Of a DNA stretch of 64,000 bases, positions 44,529 to 54,888 are shown in pieces (position 1 is the stretch's first letter; each line of letters starts with the position of its first letter). The notes under the pieces were generated by a model, which did no database searches, was not told where the DNA came from, and saw only the letters and a program-made list of their open reading frames with translations. Made by a program: the position numbers and the translations under genes. This stretch comes from Klebsiella spallanzanii (GTDB taxonomy: Bacteria > Pseudomonadota > Gammaproteobacteria > Enterobacterales > Enterobacteriaceae): NCBI RefSeq assembly GCF_902158555.1, contig NZ_CABGGS010000047.1, positions 62,001 through 126,000 on the forward strand. Reading direction: 5' to 3'.

Positions 44529-45317
44529 ATGGGTTTTCTTTCCGGTAAGCGCATTCTGTTGACTGGCCTTGCCAGCAAACTGTCCATCGCCTACGGCATC
44601 GCGCAAGCCATGCACCGTGAAGGGGCTGAACTGGCGTTCACCTATCAGAACGAAAAACTGAAAGGTCGTGTGGAAGAATTTGCTGCCGCGCTGGGCTCTA
44701 ATATCGTCCTGCCGTGCGACGTGGCTGAAGATGAGAGCATTGCGTCTCTGTTCACCGAACTGAGCAAAGTTTGGCCGAAGTTCGACGGTTTCGTGCACTC
44801 CATTGGATTCGCCCCGGCAGACCAGTTAGACGGCGACTATGTAAATGCGGTCACGCGTGAAGGCTTCAAAATCGCTCACGATATCAGCGCCTACAGTTTT
44901 GTGGCGATGGCGAAAGCCTGCCGCGGGATGCTGAACCCGGGCTCCGCCCTGCTGACGCTGTCCTACCTGGGCGCTGAGCGCGCCATCCCGAACTATAACG
45001 TGATGGGTCTGGCTAAAGCCTCTCTCGAAGCTAACGTTCGTTACATGGCTAACGCCATGGGTCCGGAAGGCGTTCGCGTTAACGCCATCTCTGCTGGCCC
45101 GATCCGTACTCTGGCGGCATCCGGTATTAAAGATTTCCGTAAAATGCTGGCACACTGCGAAGCGGTCACCCCGATCCGTCGCACCGTCACCACCGAAGAC
45201 GTGGGTAACAGCGCGGCATTCCTGTGTTCCGACCTGTCTGCCGGTATCTCCGGTGAAGTTGTTCACGTTGACGGCGGTTTCAGCATCGCCGCAATGAACG
45301 AGCTGGAACTGAAATAA
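44529..45317 (+). CDS. fabI: Enoyl-[acyl-carrier-protein] reductase (NADH) FabI
   Basis: 262 aa, the E. coli length. SDR-type enzyme completing each elongation cycle of fatty-acid synthesis; target of triclosan and diazaborine. [25 protein letters not shown] carries the NADH-binding Gly residues; catalytic Tyr in [24 protein letters not shown] (Y156, K163 pattern Y-x6-K). AAGGA precedes the ATG. Confidence 0.97.
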   Translation: MGFLSGKRILLTGLASKLSIAYGIAQAMHREGAELAFTYQNEKLKGRVEEFAAALGSNIVLPCDVAEDESIASLFTELSKVWPKFDGFVHSIGFAPADQLDGDYVNAVTREGFKIAHDISAYSFVAMAKACRGMLNPGSALLTLSYLGAERAIPNYNVMGLAKASLEANVRYMANAMGPEGVRVNAISAGPIRTLAASGIKDFRKMLAHCEAVTPIRRTVTTEDVGNSAAFLCSDLSAGISGEVVHVDGGFSIAAMNELELK

Positions 45318-45325
45318 GTTCTTTA

Positions 45326-45350
45326 CCCTCCTCGCGACCGTGAGGAGGGG
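45326..45350 (+). terminator. Terminator after fabI
   Basis: CCCTCCTC pairs with GAGGAGGG, then ACTTTCCCC. A pyrimidine tail rather than a clean T-run. Confidence 0.65.
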
Positions 45351-45500
45351 ACTTTCCCCCCGCGCCTTCCTTTTGTTATTCCAATCCGCTATTTGTTAGC
45401 ACGTATCAATATTTTCTCCCACCCCAGGGTTAAGCCAGGATAGTTCCGCATAGCATGACCGCGAAACGGCGGTTTGCCACATACCGAACAAGGAACGCCC

Positions 45501-46658
45501 ATGGAGCAACGCCGCATTTACGGCAAAAACCACTGGTATCATGAGACCCAGTCAACAATCTGCCCGGTGGATGTATTGCCGCTCGTCCCTGAAGCCGCCC
45601 ATGTCGAAGATCGCTTTCTACTCGATCTGACTCTGCCCGAAGACCTGCACCAGGCGCATGCGCGCTGGCTTACGCCCGCCCGTCGGCTGGCTGATGCGCT
45701 CTTCCCGGCGTCAGTGACGGTTAATCGTCTGCAAACATTTAACGCCTACGATCGGCTGAGCACGGCGCTGACCGTCGCCCAGGTTTATGGCGTACAGCGT
45801 CTTTGTAACCACTACGCGGCACGGCTGGCTCCGCTTCCTGGCCCGGACTCCTCGCGTGAGAGCAACCGCCGCCTGGCGCAAATGACCCAGTATGCCCGCC
45901 AGCTCGCCAGCTCCCCTTCAGTGATTAACGCGCAGTCCCGCAGCCAACTGGACGAAGTCGGCCTGACCAGTCGCGATATTATTCTTATCAATCAGATCAT
46001 TGGTTTTGTCGGCTTTCAGGCCCGCGCTATCGCCGCATTCCAGGCAGCATTAGCCTATCCGGTTCGCTGGATACCCGGCATGCCACAGCAGGAAGATGCG
46101 CCAGAAGCGCTTTTTGCCGTGAGCGATCTTGACTGGCAGCCGGGCCTGGACGATTCAGATTTACGCTATGCTGATGACGAACGTCAGTCTCTGCTGACAA
46201 ACTGGCAAAAGCATCCCGGCCTGTTTGAACTGGCCCCCCTGCTGGCCGCTCAGGAACCACCGCTTGAGATACTGGAGCAACTTCTGAGCCACCTCAGCGC
46301 ACAGCAGCCATTGGCCGCACAGGTGGCGCTGATAGCCGCGCGTATTAATGGCAGCACAAGCTGTTTTGACGCCTGGGCCTCGCGATGTCCAGATTTAGCC
46401 GAACTCGCAGAGACGTTATCTCGTCACGAATCTGGCGCTCAGGCATGGGGAAAAAACCATTCCATTGAGCGGTTGCTTTTACAATCCGCACAGCTTTTAA
46501 CCCGCTCACCTGACCGCTTCAGCGCCGCCCAGCTAACTCCCCTGACTGAATACGGGCTTTCCCGCACCTCCGCTATCGATCTTCTTGTCTGGTGCGGGCT
46601 GTGCGGCTGGATGAATCGTCTGAAAATCGCCCTCGGGAATGTGCGTCAGCAGACGTAA
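45501..46658 (+). CDS. CMD/AhpD-like domain protein
   Basis: 385 aa carboxymuconolactone-decarboxylase-domain protein. LTSRDIILINQIIGFVGFQARAIAAFQA is typical of peroxidase-related CMD proteins. A second, weaker half has ARINGSTSCFDAWASRC, where the AhpD CxxC pair is not kept in usual form. So a redox role is possible but not shown. AAGGAA lies just before the ATG at 45501; the frame to 45474 is not needed. It separates fabI from rnb, which are adjacent in K-12. Confidence 0.75.
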   Translation: MEQRRIYGKNHWYHETQSTICPVDVLPLVPEAAHVEDRFLLDLTLPEDLHQAHARWLTPARRLADALFPASVTVNRLQTFNAYDRLSTALTVAQVYGVQRLCNHYAARLAPLPGPDSSRESNRRLAQMTQYARQLASSPSVINAQSRSQLDEVGLTSRDIILINQIIGFVGFQARAIAAFQAALAYPVRWIPGMPQQEDAPEALFAVSDLDWQPGLDDSDLRYADDERQSLLTNWQKHPGLFELAPLLAAQEPPLEILEQLLSHLSAQQPLAAQVALIAARINGSTSCFDAWASRCPDLAELAETLSRHESGAQAWGKNHSIERLLLQSAQLLTRSPDRFSAAQLTPLTEYGLSRTSAIDLLVWCGLCGWMNRLKIALGNVRQQT

Positions 46659-46739
46659 AATGCTGAAACAGCGCTTGCTGCGGCAGGCATATTCGCGTAA
46701 AAATGTCAGCCGCTCTTTTAGCCACGAAAATACGAAATT

Positions 46740-48674
46740 ATGTTTCAGGACAACCCGCTGCTAGCGCAGCTTAAACAGCAACTGCATTCCCAGACTCCGC
46801 GCGTTGAAGGGGTCGTTAAGGGGACGGAAAAAGGGTTTGGCTTCCTCGAGGTCGACTCGCAGAAAAGCTATTTCATTCCGCCGCCGCAAATGAAAAAAGT
46901 GATGCATGGCGATCGTATTATCGCTGTGGTCAATACGGAAAAAGAACGCGAAAGCGCTGAGCCGGAAGAACTGGTTGAGCCGTTCCTGACGCGTTTTGTC
47001 GGTAAAGTTCATAAGAAAGACGATCGTCTTTCCATCGTTCCTGATCATCCGCTGCTGAAAGATGCTATCCCCTGCCGCGCCGCTCGCGGCGTAGAGCATG
47101 ATTTTAAAGAGGGTGACTGGGCCGTTGCTGAAATGCGTCGTCATCCGCTGAAAGGTGACCGCGGTTTCTATGCTGAACTCACTCAGTACATCACCTATGG
47201 CGATGACCATTTCGTGCCGTGGTGGGTCACCCTGGCGCGTCACAATCTGGAAAAAGAAGCACCGGACGGTGCAGCGACTGAAATGCTGGATGAAGGTCTG
47301 GAACGCCGCGATTTAACCGCGCTGGCTTTCGTGACTATCGACAGCGCCAGCACCGAAGATATGGACGATGCGCTGTACGCAGAGCTTGCCGCAGACGGTA
47401 AACTGCATCTGACCGTCGCTATCGCCGACCCGACGGCCTGGATTGCTGAAGGCAGCAAGCTGGATAATACGGCGAAGATTCGCGCCTTTACCAACTACCT
47501 GCCGGGCTTCAATATTCCCATGCTGCCGCGCGAACTGTCCGATGACCTCTGTTCTCTGCGCCCTAACGAAGTTCGTCCGGTTCTGGCCTGCCGTATGATT
47601 CTGGCTGATGATGGCGCCATCGAGGGCGATATTGAGTTCTTCGCCGCCACCATCGAGTCTAAAGCGAAGCTGGCCTACGATGATGTTTCTGACTGGCTGG
47701 AAAATAACGGTAGCTGGCAGCCTGACAACGAGACTATCGCACAGCAAATTAAGCTGCTGCAGGATGTCTGCTTGCGTCGTAGCGAATGGCGTAAAAACCA
47801 CGCGCTGGTGTTCAAAGATCGCCCGGACTATCGCTTTGTGCTGGGTGAGAAAGGCGAAGTGCTGGATATCGTTGCCGAGCCGCGCCGCATCGCCAACCGC
47901 ATCGTTGAAGAGTCAATGATCGCGGCAAACATCTGCGCTGCACGCGTGCTGCGCGATAAGCTTGGCTTCGGCGTTTATAACGTCCACACCGGGTTCGATC
48001 CGGCCAATACCGAGCAGCTCGCTGCGTTGCTGAAAACTCACGATGTGCACGTTGACCCGGTGGAAGTACTGACGCTCGAAGGTTTCTGCAAGCTTCGTCG
48101 CGAACTGGATGCACAACCGTCCGGCTTCCTCGACAGCCGTATTCGCCGCTTCCAGTCGTTTGCCGAAATTAGCACCGAGCCAGGCCCGCACTTTGGTTTG
48201 GGTCTTGAGGCCTATGCAACCTGGACCTCCCCGATTCGTAAGTACGGCGATATGATCAACCATCGCCTGCTGAAAGCGATTGTTAAGGGGGAATCTATCG
48301 CTCGTCCGCAGGATGACGTTGCGGTGCAAATGGCTGAGCGTCGTCGCCTCAACCGCATGGCGGAGCGCGATGTCGGAGACTGGCTATACGCCCGCTATCT
48401 GAGTCCGAAAGCGGGTACCGATACCCGTTTTGCGGCTGAAATTATTGATGTCAGCCGTGGCGGTATGCGTGTGCGTCTGGTGGATAACGGCGCGGTTGCC
48501 TTTATACCCGCACCGTTCCTGCACGCCGTGCGCGATGAGCTGGTTTGCAGCCAGGAAAACGGTACCGTGCAGATTAAAGGCGAAGTCGTCTATAAAGTGA
48601 CCGACGTTATCGATGTGACGATTGCCGAAGTTCGCATGGAAACTCGCAGCGTGATTGCGCGTCCTGCCGCCTGA
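46740..48674 (+). CDS. rnb: Exoribonuclease II (RNase II)
   Basis: 644 aa, the E. coli length. Cold-shock domains at the N-terminus ([18 protein letters not shown]), the RNB catalytic core with the acidic cluster [15 protein letters not shown] and [14 protein letters not shown], then [17 protein letters not shown], and a C-terminal S1 domain. It degrades single-stranded RNA 3' to 5'. Confidence 0.97.
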   Translation: MFQDNPLLAQLKQQLHSQTPRVEGVVKGTEKGFGFLEVDSQKSYFIPPPQMKKVMHGDRIIAVVNTEKERESAEPEELVEPFLTRFVGKVHKKDDRLSIVPDHPLLKDAIPCRAARGVEHDFKEGDWAVAEMRRHPLKGDRGFYAELTQYITYGDDHFVPWWVTLARHNLEKEAPDGAATEMLDEGLERRDLTALAFVTIDSASTEDMDDALYAELAADGKLHLTVAIADPTAWIAEGSKLDNTAKIRAFTNYLPGFNIPMLPRELSDDLCSLRPNEVRPVLACRMILADDGAIEGDIEFFAATIESKAKLAYDDVSDWLENNGSWQPDNETIAQQIKLLQDVCLRRSEWRKNHALVFKDRPDYRFVLGEKGEVLDIVAEPRRIANRIVEESMIAANICAARVLRDKLGFGVYNVHTGFDPANTEQLAALLKTHDVHVDPVEVLTLEGFCKLRRELDAQPSGFLDSRIRRFQSFAEISTEPGPHFGLGLEAYATWTSPIRKYGDMINHRLLKAIVKGESIARPQDDVAVQMAERRRLNRMAERDVGDWLYARYLSPKAGTDTRFAAEIIDVSRGGMRVRLVDNGAVAFIPAPFLHAVRDELVCSQENGTVQIKGEVVYKVTDVIDVTIAEVRMETRSVIARPAA

Positions 48675-48686
48675 TAGACTTTCCCG

Positions 48687-48711
48687 TGCGGCTCCCCTAT
48701 ACGGAGCCGCA
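48687..48711 (+). terminator. Hairpin after rnb
   Basis: TGCGGCTCC pairs with GGAGCCGCA (9 bp, loop of 7), 12 bases past the stop; weak T tail. Confidence 0.6.
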
Positions 48712-48850
48712 TTCAGGTCCTTCCCGTTATTTTTCTGTGCGTTGCCGCTAATCATCGTAGATGAGTTAGGTTGTGCGTTTTTTTCGCTTCTCTTTTTCAT
48801 CCGTTTTTAGCATCATTGATTTTATTCACATTTGTAACCAGGATAACGCC

Positions 48851-49033
48851 ATGTCAGATCTGAATGCCCGCCTGCTCGCCCAACGTATCGATACCGTACT
48901 GGATATCCTGGTTGCCGGGGATTATCACTCTGCGATCCATAACCTGGAAATTCTGAAAGCCGAACTGCAGGCGCTCTCCAGCGACGAGCAGGAAGGTAAA
49001 CCCGGTCAGCCTAAAGCGCCGTGGGAAATCTGA
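48851..49033 (+). CDS. yciZ: DUF2525 small protein YciZ
   Basis: 60 aa; [28 protein letters not shown] and the end KAPWEI are the family hallmark. Start at 48851 after AACCAGGATAACGCC. In K-12 pdeR (gmr) lies between rnb and yciZ; here it is absent. Function unknown. Confidence 0.92.
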   Translation: MSDLNARLLAQRIDTVLDILVAGDYHSAIHNLEILKAELQALSSDEQEGKPGQPKAPWEI

Positions 49034-49105
49034 TAATCTTCATCGCCGCAATCGACCAGGCAAGGCCGATTGTTAGCCCAAATAGCCCTTAACCGTGATG
49101 TTGCT

Positions 49106-49855
49106 ATGAACGCCCGACAACAAAGTATTTTGCAAATGGTCATCGATAAAGGCCGTATGAGCGTGACCGACCTCGCGAAGATGACCGGTGTCTCTGAAGT
49201 CACTATTCGTCAGGATCTGAATTCATTAGAGAAGCAGAGCTACCTGCGTCGTACTCACGGTTTCGCCGTTCCTCTGGATAGCGAAGATGTGGAAACCCGC
49301 ATGATGACCAATTTCGCCATCAAGCGAGAGCTGGCTGCGCGGGCCGCTACGCTCGTTTCGTCCGGTGAGACAGTGTTTATCGAAAACGGGAGCTGCAACG
49401 CCCTGCTTGCCCGTACGCTTGCCGAGCGTGGCGATATCACGATCATCACCGTCAGCAGCTATATTGCGCATCTGCTGAAAGAGACGCCCGGAGAAGTGAT
49501 CCTGCTGGGCGGAATCTATCAAAAGCGTAGCGAGAGTATGGTGGGTCCACTGACGCGACAGTTTATTCAGCAGGTCCACTTCAGTAAGGCTTTTATCGGC
49601 ATTGACGGCTGGCAGGGTGAAACCGGATTTACTGGGCGCGATATGATGCGCGCCGATGTGGTCAACGCGGTGCTGGAAAAAGGCTGTGAAGCAATTGTTC
49701 TTAGCGACAGCTCAAAATTCAACGCAATTCACCCCTATCCGCTCGGCCCCGTCGGTCGATTCAATCGCATTATTACCGATGACAATCTTAGCGATGCCGT
49801 TCGCAACCAATTAACCCAGTGCGGCTTAGCCGTTGATATCGTTAACCAGCCCTGA
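49106..49855 (+). CDS. yciT: DeoR-family regulator YciT
   Basis: 249 aa, the E. coli length. Winged helix [49 protein letters not shown], then sugar-phosphate sensor with [32 protein letters not shown] and [10 protein letters not shown]. In E. coli it is linked to osmotic-stress regulation. It lies beside osmB as in K-12. Start at 49106 with a weak ribosome site. Confidence 0.94.
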   Translation: MNARQQSILQMVIDKGRMSVTDLAKMTGVSEVTIRQDLNSLEKQSYLRRTHGFAVPLDSEDVETRMMTNFAIKRELAARAATLVSSGETVFIENGSCNALLARTLAERGDITIITVSSYIAHLLKETPGEVILLGGIYQKRSESMVGPLTRQFIQQVHFSKAFIGIDGWQGETGFTGRDMMRADVVNAVLEKGCEAIVLSDSSKFNAIHPYPLGPVGRFNRIITDDNLSDAVRNQLTQCGLAVDIVNQP

Positions 49856-49880
49856 TATTTATTATCGCCATTCCGTTTAT

Positions 49881-49903
49881 TGTGCCGGGTGATGCCCGGC
49901 ACA
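49881..49903 (+). terminator. Hairpin after yciT
   Basis: TGTGCCGGG/CCCGGCACA, 9 bp with a 5-base loop, 25 bases past the yciT stop. Confidence 0.6.
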
Positions 49904-50129
49904 GGCTTCGTCTGAGACTTTTCTGACGCCTGAATTCAGACTTTTTACCTCCCTGAAAAATTTATAGAAAGTAGAATTAATGTTAGCGATATAACAGGAA
50001 GTGACTATCACCTGCGTGATTAAAGTAACACCTGCGCAACTTAAGCTTCATGGAATAACCCCTGGGCAGGAGTAACAAGCTATGCTTAAAGGAAGTTGTA
50101 TCCATGAATAGATTATTCAGGAGAAAAAA

Positions 50130-50351
50130 ATGATGACTTCAATGAACAAAAAAATGGCCGCTGTGGTCCTGGCCGTCACTGTTGCAATGTCTCTGAGCGC
50201 TTGTTCTAACTGGTCTAAACGCGATCGTAACACGGCTATCGGCGCGGGTGCCGGTGCGATTGGTGGTGCGGTATTAACCGACGGCAGCACCCTGGGTACC
50301 TTGGGCGGCGCAGCAGTCGGCGGTATTATTGGCCACCAGGTCGGTAAATAA
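50130..50351 (+). CDS. osmB: Osmotically inducible lipoprotein OsmB
   Basis: 73 aa. Lipoprotein signal ending in lipobox LSAC with acylated Cys25, followed by SNWSKRDRNTAIGAGAGAIGGAVLTDGST and a glycine-zipper tail. E. coli osmB responds to osmolarity, RpoS and Rcs; its promoters would lie in 49904-50129, but I could not fix their elements. AGGAG is 7 bases before the ATG at 50130. Confidence 0.95.
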   Translation: MMTSMNKKMAAVVLAVTVAMSLSACSNWSKRDRNTAIGAGAGAIGGAVLTDGSTLGTLGGAAVGGIIGHQVGK

Positions 50352-50411
50352 TACTTATCGGAATAAAGAGAATAAAAATATATTAGCTGACTAGTACAGC
50401 AGCAAAAATTC

Positions 50412-50437
50412 AAGGCCGCGATATTCATCGTGGCCTT
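50412..50437. terminator. Bidirectional terminator between osmB and yciH
   Basis: AAGGCC(G)CGAT / ATCG(T)GGCCTT stem with A/T-rich flanks on both sides, between convergent genes. Confidence 0.7.
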
Positions 50438-50446
50438 ATTTATTGA

Positions 50447-50776
50447 TTAACCGCCAGCAAGCTTTACTTTCATTCCTTTGGCTTCAAGAAGTGATTTCAG
50501 CAAATCACGTTTATCGCCCTGAATCTCTATCACGCCATCTTTAACCGACCCGCCGCAGCCGCATTTCTTTTTCAGCTCGGCAGCTAGCTTAGCCAGCGCC
50601 TCGTCATTTTCATCAATTCCGCTAATCAGGCACACGCCCTTACCCTTACGACCGCTGGTCTGACGCTGGATACGCACAATTCCATCCCCTTTAGGGCGAT
50701 CTTGTACCTGTTCAGGTTCATCGATACGGCCGCTGTCCGTCGAATACACCAGACGACTGTTGGAATCGCTCATCAT
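50447..50776 (-). CDS. yciH: SUI1/eIF1-like translation factor YciH
   Basis: 109 aa. SUI1 domain in the C-terminal half: [44 protein letters not shown]. eIF1 homologue; in E. coli it influences start-codon fidelity under stress. ATG overlaps the pyrF stop. Confidence 0.95.
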   Translation of the reverse strand: MMSDSNSRLVYSTDSGRIDEPEQVQDRPKGDGIVRIQRQTSGRKGKGVCLISGIDENDEALAKLAAELKKKCGCGGSVKDGVIEIQGDKRDLLKSLLEAKGMKVKLAGG

Positions 50777-51510
50777 GCCCCCTTGTTCAACGATACATTA
50801 ATGCTAAGTAACGTGGCGGCAGGATCGGCAGACTGCGTAACCGGACGACCAATAACCATATAATCAACGCCTGCGGCCTGCGCCTGTTCCGGCGTCATGA
50901 TCCTCCGCTGATCGCCTGCATCACTGCCTTGCGGACGAATACCTGGCGTCACCAGTTTAAACGCCTGACCGAGTTCCTGTTTGAAGCGCACCGCTTCCTG
51001 CGCTGAACAGACAACTCCATCCAGGCCGCAGCGCTGAGTCAGCGCCGCCAACTTCGCGGCGTGGTCGGCCGGAGAAAGCGTAATGCCCAGATCCTGCAGG
51101 TCGCTGGCTTCCATACTGGTTAATACGGTGACCGCAATCAGCAAAGGCGCATCCTTACCAAACGGCAGCAGGGCTTCACGTGCGGCGGTCATCATACGCG
51201 CACCGCCGGATGCGTGGACATTGACCATCCAGACGCCCAGGTCAGCCGCCGCGGCGACCGCATGTGCCGTAGTATTTGGGATATCGTGAAACTTAAGATC
51301 GAGAAAGACCTCAAAACCGCGCTGGTGCAGGTCGCGAACAAGCTGTGGGCCAAACAGAGTAAACATCTCTTTGCCAACCTTCAGGCGGCAGTCGCGTGGA
51401 TCGATGCGGTCGACAAATGCCAGCGCTTTATCACGGTTATCATAATCGAGAGCAACGACGATGGGAGAGGATGTGACAACACGAGAAGAAGATGTAGCTG
51501 TAGACGTCAT
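50773..51510 (-). CDS. pyrF: Orotidine 5'-phosphate decarboxylase
   Basis: 245 aa, the E. coli length. Catalytic [10 protein letters not shown] (Asp-x-Lys-xx-Asp) and the phosphate-binding [21 protein letters not shown]. Final step of UMP synthesis. Followed by yciH with an ATGA-type overlap. Confidence 0.97.
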   Translation of the reverse strand: MTSTATSSSRVVTSSPIVVALDYDNRDKALAFVDRIDPRDCRLKVGKEMFTLFGPQLVRDLHQRGFEVFLDLKFHDIPNTTAHAVAAAADLGVWMVNVHASGGARMMTAAREALLPFGKDAPLLIAVTVLTSMEASDLQDLGITLSPADHAAKLAALTQRCGLDGVVCSAQEAVRFKQELGQAFKLVTPGIRPQGSDAGDQRRIMTPEQAQAAGVDYMVIGRPVTQSADPAATLLSINVSLNKGA

Positions 51511-51701
51511 GACCGGACCTTAATTGTTAATGAGCGCCGGTGCGGCGCAAAAAAGGTAAACGGGCAGCATTCTACCTGTGATAAAGCGAAAATAACAGGC
51601 TGCATTTCCCCTCCCTGCCAGGCGATTTAATCGCAGGAGCCGGCGAGGAGAAGAGAAAAACGCATTAAGTATGTTGTAACTAAAATGGCGTTTTTTTTAA
51701 T

Positions 51702-52871
51702 TTACTGTCCGTCAAGGCCGCGAATTGGCTTGATTGTTGACCATGAGCGGCAGGACGGGCAGTGCCAGTACAGCGTATGGGCGGTAAAGCCACATTTCTG
51801 GCAACGGTAACGCGGTTTGCTACGGACCTGCTCACCCACCATATGGCGCAGGACGCCCAGGCTCTCTTTCGCGCGCCCTTCTTCAGCTTCATTGATGTGG
51901 TAATCAATAAGCTTATGGAACACTCGCATCGTTGGATGGCGCTCCAGCTGGCGAGTCACATAGTTTTGCGCGGATTCAACCCCTTCTCGCTGCTCGATGA
52001 TCTGCGCCAGCATAAGATCGGCGGTCGCCCCGATATTTTCCTCCGCGCAGCGGCGTAAAAACGCTTCCCACTCGTCGGTTTTCCCCAATTGCTGGTAACA
52101 GGTTTGCAGCATCTCCAGCGTTTCACCCACCAGCTCTTTGTCCTGCTCAATCACCCGCTCAAGGCTCTCTACGGCTTTCGCATAGTCGCCCTTTTCCATC
52201 CATACTCGCCCCATCATGATGGAGACACGAGCGCTATTACGATCCGCTGCCACACCTTTTTTCAGCAGCGTCATGGCCTTGTCCAGGTCGTTGCCGGCCA
52301 TTTGCTGCAGCGCCAGTTCACACCAGAAATTGGCGATTTCACCGCGATGCTTCTCTTTCCCCAGCTTAACCAGACGTTCGGCCACTTCAATCGCGGACTG
52401 CCAGTCGCTGGTTGCCTGATAAATTTGCAGTAACTGCTGCAAAGCGCCAAGTCGAAAATCCGTTTCATCCACCAGCTGTTTAAACATGCCTTCAGCCCGG
52501 TCATAGAGCCCGGCCGCCATATAGTCACGCCCCAGCTGCTGTACGGCCAGCAGGCGCTGGTCGTACGTTAACGAGGCGCTTTCCATTAAGCTTTGGTGAA
52601 TACGGATAGCCCGATCAACCTCACCACGCGAGCGAAACAGGTTGCCAAGCGTAAGGTGGGCCTCGACGGTGCCGGTATCTTCTTTCAGCATATCGAGGAA
52701 CAGGTCGACAGCTTTATCCTGCTGATTACTCAGCAGGAAGTTGACCCCCGCTACGTAATCACGCGACAGACGGCTCGCATCGTCCTGTTTGGACTGTTGT
52801 GCACTTCTGCGCCCCATATACCAACCATAGGCTGCGGCAACGGGCAAAAGCAGAAACAACAACTCCAGCAT
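51702..52871 (-). CDS. lapB: Lipopolysaccharide assembly protein LapB
   Basis: 389 aa. N-terminal membrane anchor (MLELLFLLLPVAAAYGWYMGRRS), nine or so TPR repeats (about 35-330), and a C-terminal rubredoxin-like metal site YRCQKCGFTAHTLYWHCPSC. Adaptor that presents LpxC to FtsH and controls LPS level. It starts 6 bases after lapA. Confidence 0.95.
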   Translation of the reverse strand: MLELLFLLLPVAAAYGWYMGRRSAQQSKQDDASRLSRDYVAGVNFLLSNQQDKAVDLFLDMLKEDTGTVEAHLTLGNLFRSRGEVDRAIRIHQSLMESASLTYDQRLLAVQQLGRDYMAAGLYDRAEGMFKQLVDETDFRLGALQQLLQIYQATSDWQSAIEVAERLVKLGKEKHRGEIANFWCELALQQMAGNDLDKAMTLLKKGVAADRNSARVSIMMGRVWMEKGDYAKAVESLERVIEQDKELVGETLEMLQTCYQQLGKTDEWEAFLRRCAEENIGATADLMLAQIIEQREGVESAQNYVTRQLERHPTMRVFHKLIDYHINEAEEGRAKESLGVLRHMVGEQVRSKPRYRCQKCGFTAHTLYWHCPSCRSWSTIKPIRGLDGQ

Positions 52872-52877
52872 AAATGA

Positions 52878-53186
52878 TTATTCCTTCACCGCAGGAACAC
52901 CAGCTTGAGCAGGCGCAGCGTTGGCCGGGGCAATCTGATGCTCCAGGCGCTTAATTTTACGCTCGGCACGCGCCAGAGAGACGCGAACGCGCAGCCAGAA
53001 AAGGCCGCAAATCAGCCAGCCGATGGCAAAACCGGCAGCAAACAGCACGGCCAGCAGCGTTGAGATGCGGAATTCACCCTGCGCGAGTAAATAGTTGAAC
53101 GTGACCACCTGGTCATTCTGCGCGCCCAGCGTCACTGAAATGACGAAGATGGCTAACACCAGTAAGAAAATAAGTAAATATTTCAC
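52878..53186 (-). CDS. lapA: Lipopolysaccharide assembly protein LapA
   Basis: 102 aa, two membrane helices: MKYLLIFLLVLAIFVISVTLG and ISTLLAVLFAAGFAIGWLICGLFWL, then a helical cytoplasmic tail. Operon with lapB as in E. coli. GGGAAG precedes the ATG. Confidence 0.94.
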   Translation of the reverse strand: MKYLLIFLLVLAIFVISVTLGAQNDQVVTFNYLLAQGEFRISTLLAVLFAAGFAIGWLICGLFWLRVRVSLARAERKIKRLEHQIAPANAAPAQAGVPAVKE

Positions 53187-53321
53187 ATGACTTCCCGTTA
53201 TGTGGGTTGCGCGAAAGAATCCCGCGTTCAGCCCTATAAAGTATCATTTTCGCCGCAGCGGTGAAATGGAAAAGCATGACACCAGTACAGGATATGCGGC
53301 CTGATACTGGTAATATCAACA

Positions 53322-54089
53322 TTATTCCTGCGCTGCCGCCCTTTTTTTAATATCCTGCGCCTCTTCTCCCGGCGGCGATAGCGGGCCGCAAAACCGCTGG
53401 GCAAGCCAGGTCGCCAGCGTCACTAAAAGCCAGGAGATAAGCGTCGCGACGATCAGGTCCTGCGGCCAGTGCATTCCCAGCGCCAGACGACTCCCCATCA
53501 CTGCTGTGGCCCATATCAGCAACAGCGCCATAGTTGTCCAACGACGCCGTGGCCACAGCAAACCCACGCCGAGCAGCGCCCAACTGGCAGCAAACATCGT
53601 GTGGCCAGAAGGGAAAGCGAAGCCGGTCTCTTTTTGCCAGTGCTTGCGCAAAAATTTAGGAATTTGCTGCTCTTGCGCCAGCTGCTCATGCACCAGTTTA
53701 GCGCGATCTTTGCGTTTCAACGCGTAGAATTGATTTACCGGCACCTGCTGCGTCCGCTCCAGCCAGATGACAAAAGGACGAGGCTCCTGAGCACGGTCTT
53801 TGATCCAGGATTTCATCCCCTGCCCGATCAGGATCGCCGCCGCCAGAATCAAAAACAACATTATCGCCGCCCGCAGGCGAAAACGCAGGCACCACAGAAA
53901 CCAGGCGCAGAGAATAACGTGGGTAATGATGCCCCAGGGCTGAGTCACCGTCTCGGTCACCCAGTAGAGCAACTTCATGACGCCTTCCGAGAGTCCCGGA
54001 TGCCATTTCCAACCGGAAATCCAAACCACTGCGGGCATGATTAATAACAGGGCCGCGCCAACGGCGGTTCGTCTGGCAATCAACAGCAT
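53322..54089 (-). CDS. pgpB: Phosphatidylglycerophosphatase B
   Basis: 255 aa, six membrane helices. PAP2 motifs KDRAQEPRPF, FPSGHTMFAASW and GSRLALGMHWPQD are intact. It dephosphorylates phosphatidylglycerophosphate, phosphatidic acid and undecaprenyl diphosphate. AAGGAGACG precedes the ATG. Divergent from ribA. Confidence 0.96.
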   Translation of the reverse strand: MLLIARRTAVGAALLLIMPAVVWISGWKWHPGLSEGVMKLLYWVTETVTQPWGIITHVILCAWFLWCLRFRLRAAIMLFLILAAAILIGQGMKSWIKDRAQEPRPFVIWLERTQQVPVNQFYALKRKDRAKLVHEQLAQEQQIPKFLRKHWQKETGFAFPSGHTMFAASWALLGVGLLWPRRRWTTMALLLIWATAVMGSRLALGMHWPQDLIVATLISWLLVTLATWLAQRFCGPLSPPGEEAQDIKKRAAAQE

Positions 54090-54250
54090 CTCGTCTCCTT
54101 ATCATTGACCTCGATATCATAACGGAAAGTAGTTCGTTTGTGCGCTTTGCGCGCGAGTAACCGTACGCAATTAGGAGAACGTCGCGCCATTGTGGCAAAA
54201 TAGCGGCAAACAGAAGCACAGTCAGGTGCAGATAGAATCTGGAGAATCAC

Positions 54251-54841
54251 ATGCAGCTTAAACGTGTGGCAGAAGCCAAACTGCCAACCCCATGGGGCGA
54301 TTTTCTCATGGTGGGTTTTGAAGAACTGGCAACCGGGCAGGATCACGTCGCGCTGGTCTTTGGCGATATTTCGGGACAATCCCCGGTACTGGCTCGCGTA
54401 CATTCTGAGTGTTTAACGGGTGATGCCCTTTTTAGCCTGCGTTGTGATTGCGGGTTTCAGTTGGAAGCAGCATTATCGCATATTGCCGAAGAGGGGCGTG
54501 GCATTCTACTGTATCACCGCCAGGAAGGGCGCAATATTGGCCTGCTGAACAAAATTCGCGCCTACGCATTACAGGATCAAGGCTACGATACGGTCGAAGC
54601 CAACCATCAACTGGGTTTTGCCGCCGATGAGCGTGATTTCACGCTGTGCGCAGATATGTTTAAGCTGCTTAACGTCGACCAGGTTCGTCTGCTAACCAAC
54701 AATCCGAAGAAGGTCGAAATCCTCACCGAAGCGGGAATCAATATCGTTGAGCGAGTGCCGCTGATTGTCGGGCGCAACCCGAAAAATGCCCACTATCTGG
54801 ATACTAAGGCTGCCAAAATGGGGCACCTGCTGAATCAATAA
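54251..54841 (+). CDS. ribA: GTP cyclohydrolase II
   Basis: 196 aa, the E. coli length. Zinc cysteines in [20 protein letters not shown], and [18 protein letters not shown] with the GTP-binding Arg. First committed step of riboflavin synthesis. No FMN riboswitch visible upstream. GGAG before the ATG. Confidence 0.97.
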   Translation: MQLKRVAEAKLPTPWGDFLMVGFEELATGQDHVALVFGDISGQSPVLARVHSECLTGDALFSLRCDCGFQLEAALSHIAEEGRGILLYHRQEGRNIGLLNKIRAYALQDQGYDTVEANHQLGFAADERDFTLCADMFKLLNVDQVRLLTNNPKKVEILTEAGINIVERVPLIVGRNPKNAHYLDTKAAKMGHLLNQ

Positions 54842-54858
54842 TCCAGTCGAAAAATTGC

Positions 54859-54888
54859 GGGCCAGCAGATGCTGGCCCTTTTTTATTT
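54859..54888 (+). terminator. Rho-independent terminator of ribA
   Basis: GGGCCAGC/GCTGGCCC stem, loop AGAT, then TTTTTTTATTT; it ends at the acnA stop. Confidence 0.88.
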
